A stretch of DNA of 37,589 nt from Syntrophaceae bacterium (GTDB lineage Bacteria; Desulfobacterota; Syntrophia; Syntrophales; Smithellaceae): contig PLGI01000189.1 of the NCBI GenBank assembly GCA_003139775.1, positions 1 through 37,589 on the forward strand, written 5' to 3'. A program made the position numbers and the translations under genes. Of the stretch, positions 16,980 to 24,779 are shown piece after piece (position 1 is the first letter of the stretch; each line of letters opens with the position of its first letter). Below the pieces are notes generated by a model. It was given only the letters and a program-made list of their open reading frames with translations, searched no databases and was not told where the DNA came from.

Positions 16980-18926
16980 TTATATTGAAGTCATTGTCGC
17001 GTCTGTATTTGAGGATCTATTGAATTTCTTTAAAATCACATTTTTGACTTCAAACCATATAGCAACCGGATCAGAAAGCGATGACTTCATTATGTGCGGA
17101 TTTTCTTTAATGATTTGTGCTGACCAATATCCCGCCAATTTGTTTTTGTTTTCAGAACTTGCCAATTGCGCTTGTCTTATAACATGAGCAGGAATAGATA
17201 GCTTAACCTTCTGCTGGCCAATTAATACTTCTTCGTAAACTTCTTTCTCAACTTGTGCTGGCTGTTCTTCCTTTTCTTTTTGTTTTGCTTCAATAGGTCT
17301 AGCTTCTTCCCGTCTAGGGGGAATATTAGTTGCAGAAGGTTTTGCCAGGGGTACACCCCCCGGAATAGGAACATAATTTACAGCAGGTTTTGCCAAGGGT
17401 ACCGCTTTTGTTTCAACGCGGATAGTTTCTTCCCGTTGAGGCGGAATAGGCGTTGCAGGAGCCTGCTCCGGGATTACCATTCTTGGTTGAACAGGTCTAG
17501 CTTCTTCCATTTGAGGCGGAATAGGCGCTGCAGGAGGCGGTTCCGGTATTACCACTCTTGGTTGAGGAGGTAAAGCTTCTTCCCTTTGAGGTGTAATAGG
17601 CGCTACGGGAGGCGGTTCCGGTATTACCACTCTTGGTTGAACAGGAATAGCTTCTTCCTGTTGAGGCGGAATAGGCGTTGCAGGAGGCTGTTCCGGGATT
17701 ACCATTCTTGGTTGAACAGGTCTAGCTTCTTCCCGTTGAGGAGGAATAGGCGTTGCAGGAGGCTGTTCCGGGATTACAACTCTTGCTTCAACAGGAATAG
17801 CTTCTTCCATTTGAGGCGGAATAGGCGCTGCAGGAGGAGGTTCCGGTATTACCACTCGTGGTTGAGGAGGTAAAGCTTCTTCCTTTTGAGGCGTAATAGG
17901 CGCTACGGGAGGCGGTTCCGGTATTACCACTCTTGGTTGAGGAGGAATATCAATAGGTGGTATTTCTACCTCAGGCGCTGCTTTTCTTGGAAATGAAGTC
18001 CTGGGTTTTTTCTTCGGCAATTCAGTCTCAGGTTCTGAGATAACTTCTTCTGGTGGTTCTATCTCCGGACGGCTATGAATTTTACTTTTTGGCAAAGTAG
18101 TTTTACTTATTTTCTGGAAGCGATCGGCAATCTGCGCTACAACCTCACCTGATATCGTTTGAAATTCGTTAGTTTCGCCTGCTTTCAGGCAAAGTTTACA
18201 TATTTTGTTAGTAAGGCGAGGCGTGCCATGTTCGGAAAATTCCCAGATTACAGGAATAGCGTCATCTGTGAATATTTTTCTTTGATTGCCGGCAAGCTTA
18301 AGTCTTGTTTCGACATAAGTTTTAAGAGCTTCCTCTGAAGGCAGTTTTTCTATATGGCCATAAGTGCCAATCCTTTGAAATAAATTGGCCATTTTAGGAT
18401 GTTCTAATTTCTGCGCCAGTTCAATCTGGCCGGCAAGAAGCAAGGTGAAAAGATTGCGATCGTCATCCTGCATATTGGTTAAAAGGCGCAAATCATCCAG
18501 ATTAGCGGAAGTTAAAACATTAGATTCATCAATAACAATTACAATCTTTTTACCTTGGTCGGCTGTTTCAAATAAAAGACGATTAAATATTTCCAGCAAA
18601 TCCACTTTCTTTTTTTCTTCACATTGTTTGCCGGTTATCTGGCCGATAATTTCTCTTAACAGCTGTATGAAAGAAAGGGAGGGATTGGTAATCAGGGCGA
18701 CTTTATATTTTTCCGGCTCTAATGAATCAATGATTACGCGCAGAGAAAGAGTTTTGCCTAAACCTACATCACCGAAAATAACAACAAAACATTCATTGCC
18801 TTCTTTAATAGCATAGATTGCTTCAGAAATAACATTTTCCATGGATTCATGGCAGTCAACATACATTGAAGAATCAGGAACATTATCGAAAGGTGGTTTG
18901 GTTAAATTCCAATAGTCGCAATACAT
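16980..18926 (-). CDS. ExeA-like AAA ATPase with proline-rich tandem repeats
   Basis: A 648-residue protein. Residues 1-275 form an AAA+ ATPase of the ExeA/GspA and TniB-like group: PPFDNVPD near the start, Walker A GDVGLGKT (52-59), Walker B IVIVIDE (128-134) and LLLAGQIELAQKL...LFQRIG. Residues 276-327 are a charged, proline-containing linker. Seven 25-residue proline-rich units follow (328-502), with two VPLAKP copies just after, and then a C-terminal region (about 560-648) that I do not recognise (starting near VLIGQQKVKLSIP). There is no membrane helix or peptidoglycan-binding domain, unlike classical ExeA. A strong GGAGAGG precedes the ATG. It sits between a DNA-binding protein and a TPR protein. 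Its role could be envelope assembly or a DNA-related ATPase. Confidence 0.85.
   Translation of the reverse strand: MYCDYWNLTKPPFDNVPDSSMYVDCHESMENVISEAIYAIKEGNECFVVIFGDVGLGKTLSLRVIIDSLEPEKYKVALITNPSLSFIQLLREIIGQITGKQCEEKKKVDLLEIFNRLLFETADQGKKIVIVIDESNVLTSANLDDLRLLTNMQDDDRNLFTLLLAGQIELAQKLEHPKMANLFQRIGTYGHIEKLPSEEALKTYVETRLKLAGNQRKIFTDDAIPVIWEFSEHGTPRLTNKICKLCLKAGETNEFQTISGEVVAQIADRFQKISKTTLPKSKIHSRPEIEPPEEVISEPETELPKKKPRTSFPRKAAPEVEIPPIDIPPQPRVVIPEPPPVAPITPQKEEALPPQPRVVIPEPPPAAPIPPQMEEAIPVEARVVIPEQPPATPIPPQREEARPVQPRMVIPEQPPATPIPPQQEEAIPVQPRVVIPEPPPVAPITPQREEALPPQPRVVIPEPPPAAPIPPQMEEARPVQPRMVIPEQAPATPIPPQREETIRVETKAVPLAKPAVNYVPIPGGVPLAKPSATNIPPRREEARPIEAKQKEKEEQPAQVEKEVYEEVLIGQQKVKLSIPAHVIRQAQLASSENKNKLAGYWSAQIIKENPHIMKSSLSDPVAIWFEVKNVILKKFNRSSNTDATMTSI
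17421..17945 (-). repeat. Seven in-frame 75-bp tandem repeats inside the ATPase gene
   Basis: Each 75-base unit encodes 25 residues around RVVIPEPPPxxPIxPQ followed by xEEAx and P(P/V)QP. Units 1-3 resemble units 5-7 more than their neighbours (PVAPITPQ in 1 and 5, PAAPIPPQM in 2 and 6, PATPIPPQR in 3 and 7). This points to duplication of a 300-base block. Confidence 0.92.
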
Positions 18927-18996
18927 CTTTCCTCTCCTTACAACCTATTATAAAATGAAAAAATTTTATCCTTCAATATTAAATAATAAAATAAGC

Positions 18997-19749
18997 TCAT
19001 TGTTCATCATTAAGTTGGGTGACTTCCGCATCATTGCTCAAATATTCCAGAATATCTTCCAGCAAAAAGCGTCTCATTCTGCCCAGTTTGTAACTGTTCA
19101 GCTTTTTCTCATTGATAATTTTCCTCAAAAAACTCCGGCTGATTTGGAGCATTTGACAAACTTGATTGGAAGATAGCATTCTTAAAATCAAAGAATCATT
19201 AAAATGATAATTGAGAGAAATTCGGCCGTCGGGATTAAGTTTTATATCCAATGAAGGATCATTTTTTGCTCCGCTCAACAATTCTTTTATATATTCTGAT
19301 TGTTGCAGCAGCACTGATTGCTCCTTTGTCATAGTTATGGAAATAACGGAAGAGGACTTATCCATGAATTCCTCTACTATTTTATTATCGGAAAATTCGG
19401 GGTCATTATTGATGGCAATGCTGCTTATGGCAATTTCAGATGGAAGAGTATCACTCTGATTATCCGGCAGTATAATCTTAACTTCCGTTTTATTATCGGA
19501 AAATTCGGGGTAAGTATCGATGGCGATGTTACTTGTTGCAACTTCTTGTGGAAAAGTATCACTCAGATTATCCGGCATTATAAGTTTGACTTCCGTTTTA
19601 TTATCGGAAAATTCGGGGTGATTATTGATGGCGATGCTGCTTATGGCAACTTCAGATGGAAGGGTATCACTCAGATTATCCGGCAGTATAAGCTTAACTT
19701 CCGTTTGAGCGTATTCTCGCCGCCGTTTTACGATGCAGATCTTTTCCAT
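18997..19749 (-). CDS. Excisionase-type HTH protein with three tandem repeats
   Basis: A 250-residue soluble protein. A short basic start is followed by three 36-residue repeats (16-51, 52-87, 88-123) built on EVKLILPDNLSDTLPSE and ending PEFSDNK. A linker with a glutamine/leucine helix (about 137-160) comes next. Residues 192-238 form a MerR/excisionase-like helix-turn-helix: SSNQVCQMLQISRSFLRKII, then KLGRMRRFLLEDILEYL. A GGAG ribosome binding site lies before the ATG at 19749. It is first in an apparent operon with the AAA ATPase (70 bases downstream) and the TPR gene. No integrase is nearby, so a transcriptional or architectural role is as likely as excision. The repeat function is unknown. 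Confidence 0.8.
   Translation of the reverse strand: MEKICIVKRRREYAQTEVKLILPDNLSDTLPSEVAISSIAINNHPEFSDNKTEVKLIMPDNLSDTFPQEVATSNIAIDTYPEFSDNKTEVKIILPDNQSDTLPSEIAISSIAINNDPEFSDNKIVEEFMDKSSSVISITMTKEQSVLLQQSEYIKELLSGAKNDPSLDIKLNPDGRISLNYHFNDSLILRMLSSNQVCQMLQISRSFLRKIINEKKLNSYKLGRMRRFLLEDILEYLSNDAEVTQLNDEQ
19381..19704 (-). repeat. Three 108-bp tandem repeats inside the HTH gene
   Basis: Three direct repeats of 108 bases stay in frame and differ at only a modest number of positions; the segment TTTTATTATCGGAAAATTCG recurs at each junction on the plus strand. The strong base identity suggests recent expansion. Confidence 0.92.
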
Positions 19750-19953
19750 ATCACTCCAGGATAATCTTAGTTACTATTTAACAAAAAAACATTCCATATT
19801 TTAACCAGTAGTGTCAGAACCATAAAAATTTAATTTTTATACATATTTGTTTAGCTTATTTAGCAAGTAAAATCAAGATAAATTTAATATTTAAGCATTC
19901 AAGTCACCGCTGGGTTGGGCAGGGGATTAGTTAAATGTTACAATGGGAGGGGT

Positions 19954-21648
19954 TCATCTGATCCGGAGTTTTTTTTCACCAAGATATATGGGGTAAAATA
20001 CGGCCAAGAGACAAAGAAATAAAGTAAAAATAAAGGAAATAATCGACCAGATTATTTGTAGTAAAGAAAAACTCTGGCCGCGCAAATTAGCAATAAATAT
20101 GTAATACACAGGCCCGGCTTCCAGAATTATAACCAAAGCGATTAAACAAAAGCAAAGAATCATGAAAAGCAGCCCGCCAAAGCTAGTTACAACCTGTGCC
20201 GGATTTTCCGATTTAAAATCGGCATAGACAGCACCCAGGCCAATGGCCATGCCCACCACAGCAGGAACAAGACAAAATATTGTTATGGCCGATAGAGCCA
20301 TCATGAAAGGAGAAACTCGCAGCAATAAATTGGAAACAACAACTAGAACTTCCGCCAAAATTACCAATGGTATGTAATACAAAAAAAACTTAATCCAGAG
20401 GAAGTTTTTTGTAGATACCGGCGCTGCTTGAACAATCCAAAATGCTTCGCCTTCCATACTCACTGCCGGAAAAACAAAACGGGCGGCAATGGCCGTAAGC
20501 ACAAAAGCCGCCAGTCCTATATTTAAGAAAGAAAATAAATTTTGCAGGTAAATGGTTTTAATTGGCGAATTGTCCAAAGGTAAAACTGAAAAATTGTAAA
20601 GGTAAATTGCAATTAAGGCGGCCATTAGAAATAATTGCGGCCATTGTGCCGAATCCCTGAAAAAAGTTCGGATTTCCTTGACAGCAAAAGCTTTTGATTC
20701 GCGCGTGAGAAAATTTAATAAACTTTCCCAATTATAATCTTTGTATTTTACCGGCGCAAAAAGCCGCTGTGGAGTTGTCTGTGACTTTGAGAAACCCATA
20801 AAGTATGCGGCCTGAGCGGTAATGTTACTGATGAAAATAAGCATGAAGGCGCAGGTTCCGGTAAGCGCGATATTAAACAGACAGCTTTTTATTTCACCAT
20901 TGAGGGCAGCTTTAATTGCATCGGTAATCCATGTTGTGGGTAAAAGCGGCGAGTTGGGCGTTTGCATGGAATTTAAATAAAGAACAACGGAAGCAAAGCT
21001 ATCCGGATTTACCAATTGTTCCGGTCGTATTAAACGCAAAAAAAGAATAAGAAACAGTACCAAAATAACGCCCAGAATAATAAGAATTGTCCTGATTCGT
21101 CCGGCAGGCAGTATTATAGCTCCTAATAAAACTAAAATGCCGCTGAGAGCCGAAGATATAAGACACATGAGAATTATTGCGACTAAAAAGATCACATAAA
21201 AAATGATTCCCGTTTTGTAAATCAATCCGTAAGATAAAAATACCGGAAAACTGAAAGCAACAATCATCCAGGAACTGTCAAAGGTGCTGATGATCCACCG
21301 TGAAAAAAAAATATCCTTGGACGAAACCGGCAACGAATGCAGAAGCGGTAAATCCTGACTTAAATACAGATGGGAAAGGCAATTAACGATGTTGCTGAAG
21401 AGCAAAAGCGTAAAAAAAGTCATGATGAGCATCGAAATAAGTTTCATTGCTAAGATGTTGCCGAAATCCTGTACACTTTGAAAATAAAACAATACGCGAT
21501 AGAAAATTATAAAAATGCCTATCCAAAAAACAATACCAACTACGCTGTACATGAAAATACGTACCCAGCTGTTTTTTTCATTGTCCGTCCGCAAACTGTT
21601 GATGGCGGAAAGTATTCGCGGCCTTAACAGGGAAAGAATAGTATTCAT
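19954..21648 (-). CDS. ABC transporter permease (ABC-2-like exporter subunit)
   Basis: A 564-residue membrane protein with about 12-14 hydrophobic segments and few charged loops. It overlaps the ATP-binding gene upstream by 4 bases (ATGA), so the two should form one transporter in the inner membrane. The pattern resembles large ABC-2 permeases with two related halves. The substrate cannot be read from the sequence. Because ABC-2 systems mostly export, and because a periplasm-facing transglutaminase-like protein is encoded in the same operon, export or an envelope function is likely. Downstream is a 204-base gap with an AT-only palindrome (ATAAAAATT/AATTTTTAT) near 19823-19841 but no clear terminator. 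Confidence 0.82.
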   Translation of the reverse strand: MNTILSLLRPRILSAINSLRTDNEKNSWVRIFMYSVVGIVFWIGIFIIFYRVLFYFQSVQDFGNILAMKLISMLIMTFFTLLLFSNIVNCLSHLYLSQDLPLLHSLPVSSKDIFFSRWIISTFDSSWMIVAFSFPVFLSYGLIYKTGIIFYVIFLVAIILMCLISSALSGILVLLGAIILPAGRIRTILIILGVILVLFLILFLRLIRPEQLVNPDSFASVVLYLNSMQTPNSPLLPTTWITDAIKAALNGEIKSCLFNIALTGTCAFMLIFISNITAQAAYFMGFSKSQTTPQRLFAPVKYKDYNWESLLNFLTRESKAFAVKEIRTFFRDSAQWPQLFLMAALIAIYLYNFSVLPLDNSPIKTIYLQNLFSFLNIGLAAFVLTAIAARFVFPAVSMEGEAFWIVQAAPVSTKNFLWIKFFLYYIPLVILAEVLVVVSNLLLRVSPFMMALSAITIFCLVPAVVGMAIGLGAVYADFKSENPAQVVTSFGGLLFMILCFCLIALVIILEAGPVYYIFIANLRGQSFSLLQIIWSIISFIFTLFLCLLAVFYPIYLGEKKLRIR

Positions 21649-22379
21649 ATAAAAGTATTCTCTTTTATTATGGTTAGAAACACTTCTTCGAGCCTGGCTT
21701 CGCCGAGTTTTGCAATGTGCTTTAATTCATCAAGGGTACCCTGCGCCAATAGTGTACCCTTGTGGATTAAACCGATTCGATGGCACAAATCCTCAGCTAT
21801 GCTTAAAGTATGCGTGGAAATGAAGATGGTCGTTTGATTGACGGCCAGTTCTTTTAAAATATCCTTAACCATGTGCACTGCAGCCGGATCAAGGCCGACC
21901 ATTGGTTCATCAATAATCAATATTCTGGGATCATGTAACAGAGCGGAAGCAATGATGAGCCGTTGCTTCATACCGTGTGAGTAAGCCTCTATCAGCTCAT
22001 CAGCCCAATCCAAAAGCGCAAATTGCTGTAAGAGATTTTGGGCCTTTTGCAGAAATGTATCGCGTTTAACGTCGTAAAGATCAGCCGAAAAACGCAGGAA
22101 CTCCATCCCGGTGAGCTTCTCATAAAGAAAAGGCCTGTCGGGCACAAAACCGATCATTTTTTTTCCCTCGACGGGTTTTTTTGCCATATCTAATCCGCCA
22201 ATGATAATACTACCGGAGGTAGGAGCAAGAATGCCGCCCATCAGCCGAATTGTTGTAGTTTTACCGGCGCCATTGGGTCCGATAAAACCGTAAATTTCGC
22301 CGGCGGCAACATTTAAACTGAGCTTGTTTACCGCTATGGTAGTACCGTAATCTTTGGTTAGTTTGTGTAGTTCAATCAT
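21645..22379 (-). CDS. ABC transporter ATP-binding protein
   Basis: A 244-residue ATPase subunit. Walker A is GPNGAGKTT (34-42), the signature is a variant YSHGMKQRL (133-141) and Walker B is ILIIDEP (153-159), followed by VGLD and the switch His in STHT. The sequence most resembles ATPases of ABC-2 exporters (the CcmA/NatA-like group). It overlaps the transglutaminase gene before it and the permease gene after it by 4 bases each. It should power the permease encoded next to it. Confidence 0.93.
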   Translation of the reverse strand: MIELHKLTKDYGTTIAVNKLSLNVAAGEIYGFIGPNGAGKTTTIRLMGGILAPTSGSIIIGGLDMAKKPVEGKKMIGFVPDRPFLYEKLTGMEFLRFSADLYDVKRDTFLQKAQNLLQQFALLDWADELIEAYSHGMKQRLIIASALLHDPRILIIDEPMVGLDPAAVHMVKDILKELAVNQTTIFISTHTLSIAEDLCHRIGLIHKGTLLAQGTLDELKHIAKLGEARLEEVFLTIIKENTFI

Positions 22380-23839
22380 TTTATTTGCTCTAATACCTCC
22401 AGTTTGATTTTGCCCATCACGCCCATTAAGTTCATTTGTTCACCGCTATCACCGCGAACAAGTCTAATATGGGTCACATCGGCTGGAATTTGATTGAAAA
22501 CAGCATCTGCAGTGACCCATTTTCCCAAGTAAAGAACGTTCCATGCATGCCAATAAAACCGGCCATGCAGATAAACCAATCCCGCTTCCATTTGCGCCGG
22601 AATACCGGCGGCGCGCAGTAGGGCAACTGTCAGCACGGAATGCTCGTTACAATCGCCGACTTTATTTTTTAAGACCTCCAGTGCGTTGGGAACCGACAAC
22701 ACTGGTTTTTTCTCAATATTGTGGTAAACCCAGTTGACAATTTTTCTCGCTTTCTGATCAGCAGTGTCATTCGGCTTGATGATTTTATCCACCTGCGCTT
22801 TTATTTGCGGATGATCGGATTGTATAAGTGGCGCGGGTTTTAAAAAGACGGCAATTTCTTTGGGAAGATTATTATTTAAAGTTGAAGACGATGACAAGTT
22901 CTCCCTGGCGATGGTTAGAATGTTATTATGAAAGCTTTGTCTGTCGCCGTCAAGGAATAACACGCCGCTAGTACCGCCGATTTTAATTTTAATTTTGCTG
23001 AGTTTTTCCGGTTCAGTAATTTCAACATTGGAAGGAATGGAAGCAATTTGCGTAAAATCAATACTACCTTGATCAGCTATTCCTTCGTGAGCTTTTTGCG
23101 GGCTGACCTTTTCCATAGAGAGGCCAAGAATGCCTGCTTCCTTTAAAGTATCGCCCTCAAGGCTTAGCCAGGCGCAGTTTTTGGCCCCCACGAAATCAGC
23201 GCAATATTTTTTTGTTAAGATTCGTTTTTCCATGATGAGAATAATTTCATCGGCATTTCTGGTAACTTTAACCGATCGGATGGACAGTGTAGAAGGATCA
23301 AAAATGCTGAAACTGCGGGTTACATCTTTTTCCAAATTAGCGCGAAACGCGGCGTCATAAATACTGCCACTGATACGGGGAATATCTTTGAGCGGGATTT
23401 CGCTTTTTTCTTGCGCATCAGGTAAGCCGGTGAACAGGATCAGTTTGTTTTTGACCACGCGGCCATGAGCATTAAAGCGAAACAGGTTGGAGTTCAAATC
23501 AAAATTAAATGAGGAAAGAGTCATATCGGGGTTCAAATCGCCCTCAGTCAAAATATTGAGTGCCTGCGTTACTCCCATGGTATTGATCTGCATAAAAACA
23601 GTTTCATTAAAGTGGGATTTTTTTTCCAGATTGGTAGAAGTCCGGTGAACAAAACCAATCTTTTTTTTATTTTGATAGATATTCATCCAAGTATCTTGCG
23701 GACGCTGTGATTTTATACCTTGAATAGCCGCAATCGGCTCCAAATTATTCTGAAAAAATTCGAGGCGAATAAATAGCAGGATGAGAAAAGCAAACGTAAT
23801 GAACACACCCCAAACTATATTCCATTTGATTTTTTGCAT
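22376..23839 (-). CDS. Membrane-anchored transglutaminase-like protein
   Basis: A 487-residue protein with one N-terminal membrane helix (about 8-26) and the rest probably in the periplasm. The C-terminal third is a transglutaminase-like fold with the papain-type triad: C397 in VGDCNEHSVLTVALLRAAGIP, H431 in YWHAWN and D445 in WVTADAVFNQ. The middle part (about 50-300) is beta-rich and not recognised. Bacterial members are usually proteases or amidases rather than crosslinkers, so the activity is uncertain. It overlaps the ABC ATPase gene by 4 bases and heads the three-gene operon. Confidence 0.85.
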   Translation of the reverse strand: MQKIKWNIVWGVFITFAFLILLFIRLEFFQNNLEPIAAIQGIKSQRPQDTWMNIYQNKKKIGFVHRTSTNLEKKSHFNETVFMQINTMGVTQALNILTEGDLNPDMTLSSFNFDLNSNLFRFNAHGRVVKNKLILFTGLPDAQEKSEIPLKDIPRISGSIYDAAFRANLEKDVTRSFSIFDPSTLSIRSVKVTRNADEIILIMEKRILTKKYCADFVGAKNCAWLSLEGDTLKEAGILGLSMEKVSPQKAHEGIADQGSIDFTQIASIPSNVEITEPEKLSKIKIKIGGTSGVLFLDGDRQSFHNNILTIARENLSSSSTLNNNLPKEIAVFLKPAPLIQSDHPQIKAQVDKIIKPNDTADQKARKIVNWVYHNIEKKPVLSVPNALEVLKNKVGDCNEHSVLTVALLRAAGIPAQMEAGLVYLHGRFYWHAWNVLYLGKWVTADAVFNQIPADVTHIRLVRGDSGEQMNLMGVMGKIKLEVLEQIK

Positions 23840-23887
23840 AGACGATAGCCAGGAAAAAGTTAGTAACCTATTTATTCATTATTCCCT

Positions 23888-23919
23888 TTCTAAATCAAAG
23901 ATAGCGCTTTGATTTAGAA
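23888..23919. repeat. Perfect 13-bp inverted repeat between divergent operons
   Basis: TTCTAAATCAAAG and its exact inverse complement are separated by ATAGCG. It lies 49 bases upstream of the transglutaminase-like gene start and downstream of that gene's predicted promoter, so it would form a hairpin in the leader RNA. No T run follows on either strand, so a terminator is unlikely. It could also be a protein-binding site. Confidence 0.75.
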
Positions 23920-23934
23920 TTAGTATTACTATAT

Positions 23935-23963
23935 AGGATATAGGCCGGGTAAGCAAGAGTCAA
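23935..23963 (-). promoter_or_regulatory. Promoter for the transglutaminase/ABC operon
   Basis: On the minus strand, TTGACT (23958-23963) is followed after 17 bases by TATCCT (23935-23940), or after 15 bases by TATATC. The transcript would include the 13-bp inverted repeat in its leader of about 90 bases. Confidence 0.45.
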
Positions 23964-24007
23964 CAAATAGCTGTTCTGATTTGTTTTTGTATAAAATTAA
24001 AGATTCA

Positions 24008-24036
24008 TTGACAAGCGCACTCAATTGATATATCAA
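24008..24036 (+). promoter_or_regulatory. psd: Promoter for psd-pssA
   Basis: A perfect TTGACA (24008-24013) is followed after 17 bases by TATCAA (24031-24036); a 15-base spacing to TATATC is also possible. The leader to the psd start would be about 95 bases. Confidence 0.5.
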
Positions 24037-24137
24037 AAAAAACTCATTTAATACTGAGCCGTCTATAGCGGAAGCTGGTATCTGCTGTCTCGGTATCATG
24101 TTAAATGCAATTTGGTTTAAAAAAAGATAAATGCTTT

Positions 24138-24779
24138 ATGAAACATGATAATGTTATTGTTCACGAAGGTTATCCTTTTATCATTTTATCTCTGGTCGTT
24201 ACCGTTTTTGTTGCCTTTTTGGGTATTTGCTGGCTGATAATTTTATTTGCTTTTATTACATTTTTTATTATTTGGTTTTTTCGCAATCCGGAAAGGTCTT
24301 TTCAGGAGGAGGAAAAAGTCTTAATTTCTCCTGCTGATGGAAAAGTAATCAAAATCGAAGATGTCGAAGTAAATGGGACCATCTCCGGAAGATTTAAAAA
24401 AATAAGTATTTTTATGAATGTTTTTAATGTCCACGTAAATCGCGCCGCTTATTCGGGGAAAATCGAAGCAATTAATTACCATGAGGGTAATTTTTTTTCT
24501 GCTAATTTAGATAAGGCTTCGCTCGATAATGAGCGCAATGAAATTATGATTCGTGCTGAAGATGGACGTAGTGTTTGGATGGTGCAGATAGCAGGTCTTA
24601 TCGCCCGTCGGATTGTCTGCTGGGTCAATGTCGGGACGACCGTTAAAAAAGGCGAACGTTTTGGCTTAATTCGTTTTGGTTCGCGGGTGGATGTTTATTT
24701 ACCCGAAGATTCTCAAATTTCGGTGAAACTTAGAGACAATGTTAAGGCCGGTCAGACAATTTTAGGGTATTTATCATGA
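24138..24779 (+). CDS. psd: Phosphatidylserine decarboxylase proenzyme
   Basis: Makes phosphatidylethanolamine from phosphatidylserine at the inner membrane. This is the short prokaryotic/archaeal-like class. There are two hydrophobic segments near the N-terminus, then ISPADGKV, FMNVFNVHVNRAAY and the self-cleavage site RFGSRVDVYLP, where cleavage between Gly and Ser182 creates the pyruvoyl group. From this ATG the protein has 213 residues and starts MKHDNVIVHEGYPF, which fits the family. An in-frame ATG at 24105 would add 11 residues. Neither start has a clear ribosome binding site. pssA overlaps its end by 4 bases, so the two successive enzymes are coupled. Confidence 0.93.
   Translation: MKHDNVIVHEGYPFIILSLVVTVFVAFLGICWLIILFAFITFFIIWFFRNPERSFQEEEKVLISPADGKVIKIEDVEVNGTISGRFKKISIFMNVFNVHVNRAAYSGKIEAINYHEGNFFSANLDKASLDNERNEIMIRAEDGRSVWMVQIAGLIARRIVCWVNVGTTVKKGERFGLIRFGSRVDVYLPEDSQISVKLRDNVKAGQTILGYLS

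Noticed and set aside
17253-17873. Arginine-rich repetitive plus-strand frames opposite the ATPase gene
   Set aside because: They mirror the proline-rich repeats on the other strand. The repeated RRNRRCRR pattern is the complement of PPQ/IPP codons and not an independent repeat protein.
17421-17945. Possible CRISPR-like or satellite array
   Set aside because: The 75-base units are contiguous without spacers and stay in frame inside a coding sequence, so this is a protein repeat.
19318-19764. 148-codon repetitive plus-strand frame opposite the HTH gene
   Set aside because: Its repeats are the complement of the 108-bp repeats, and the HTH gene on the minus strand has a ribosome binding site and a recognisable domain.
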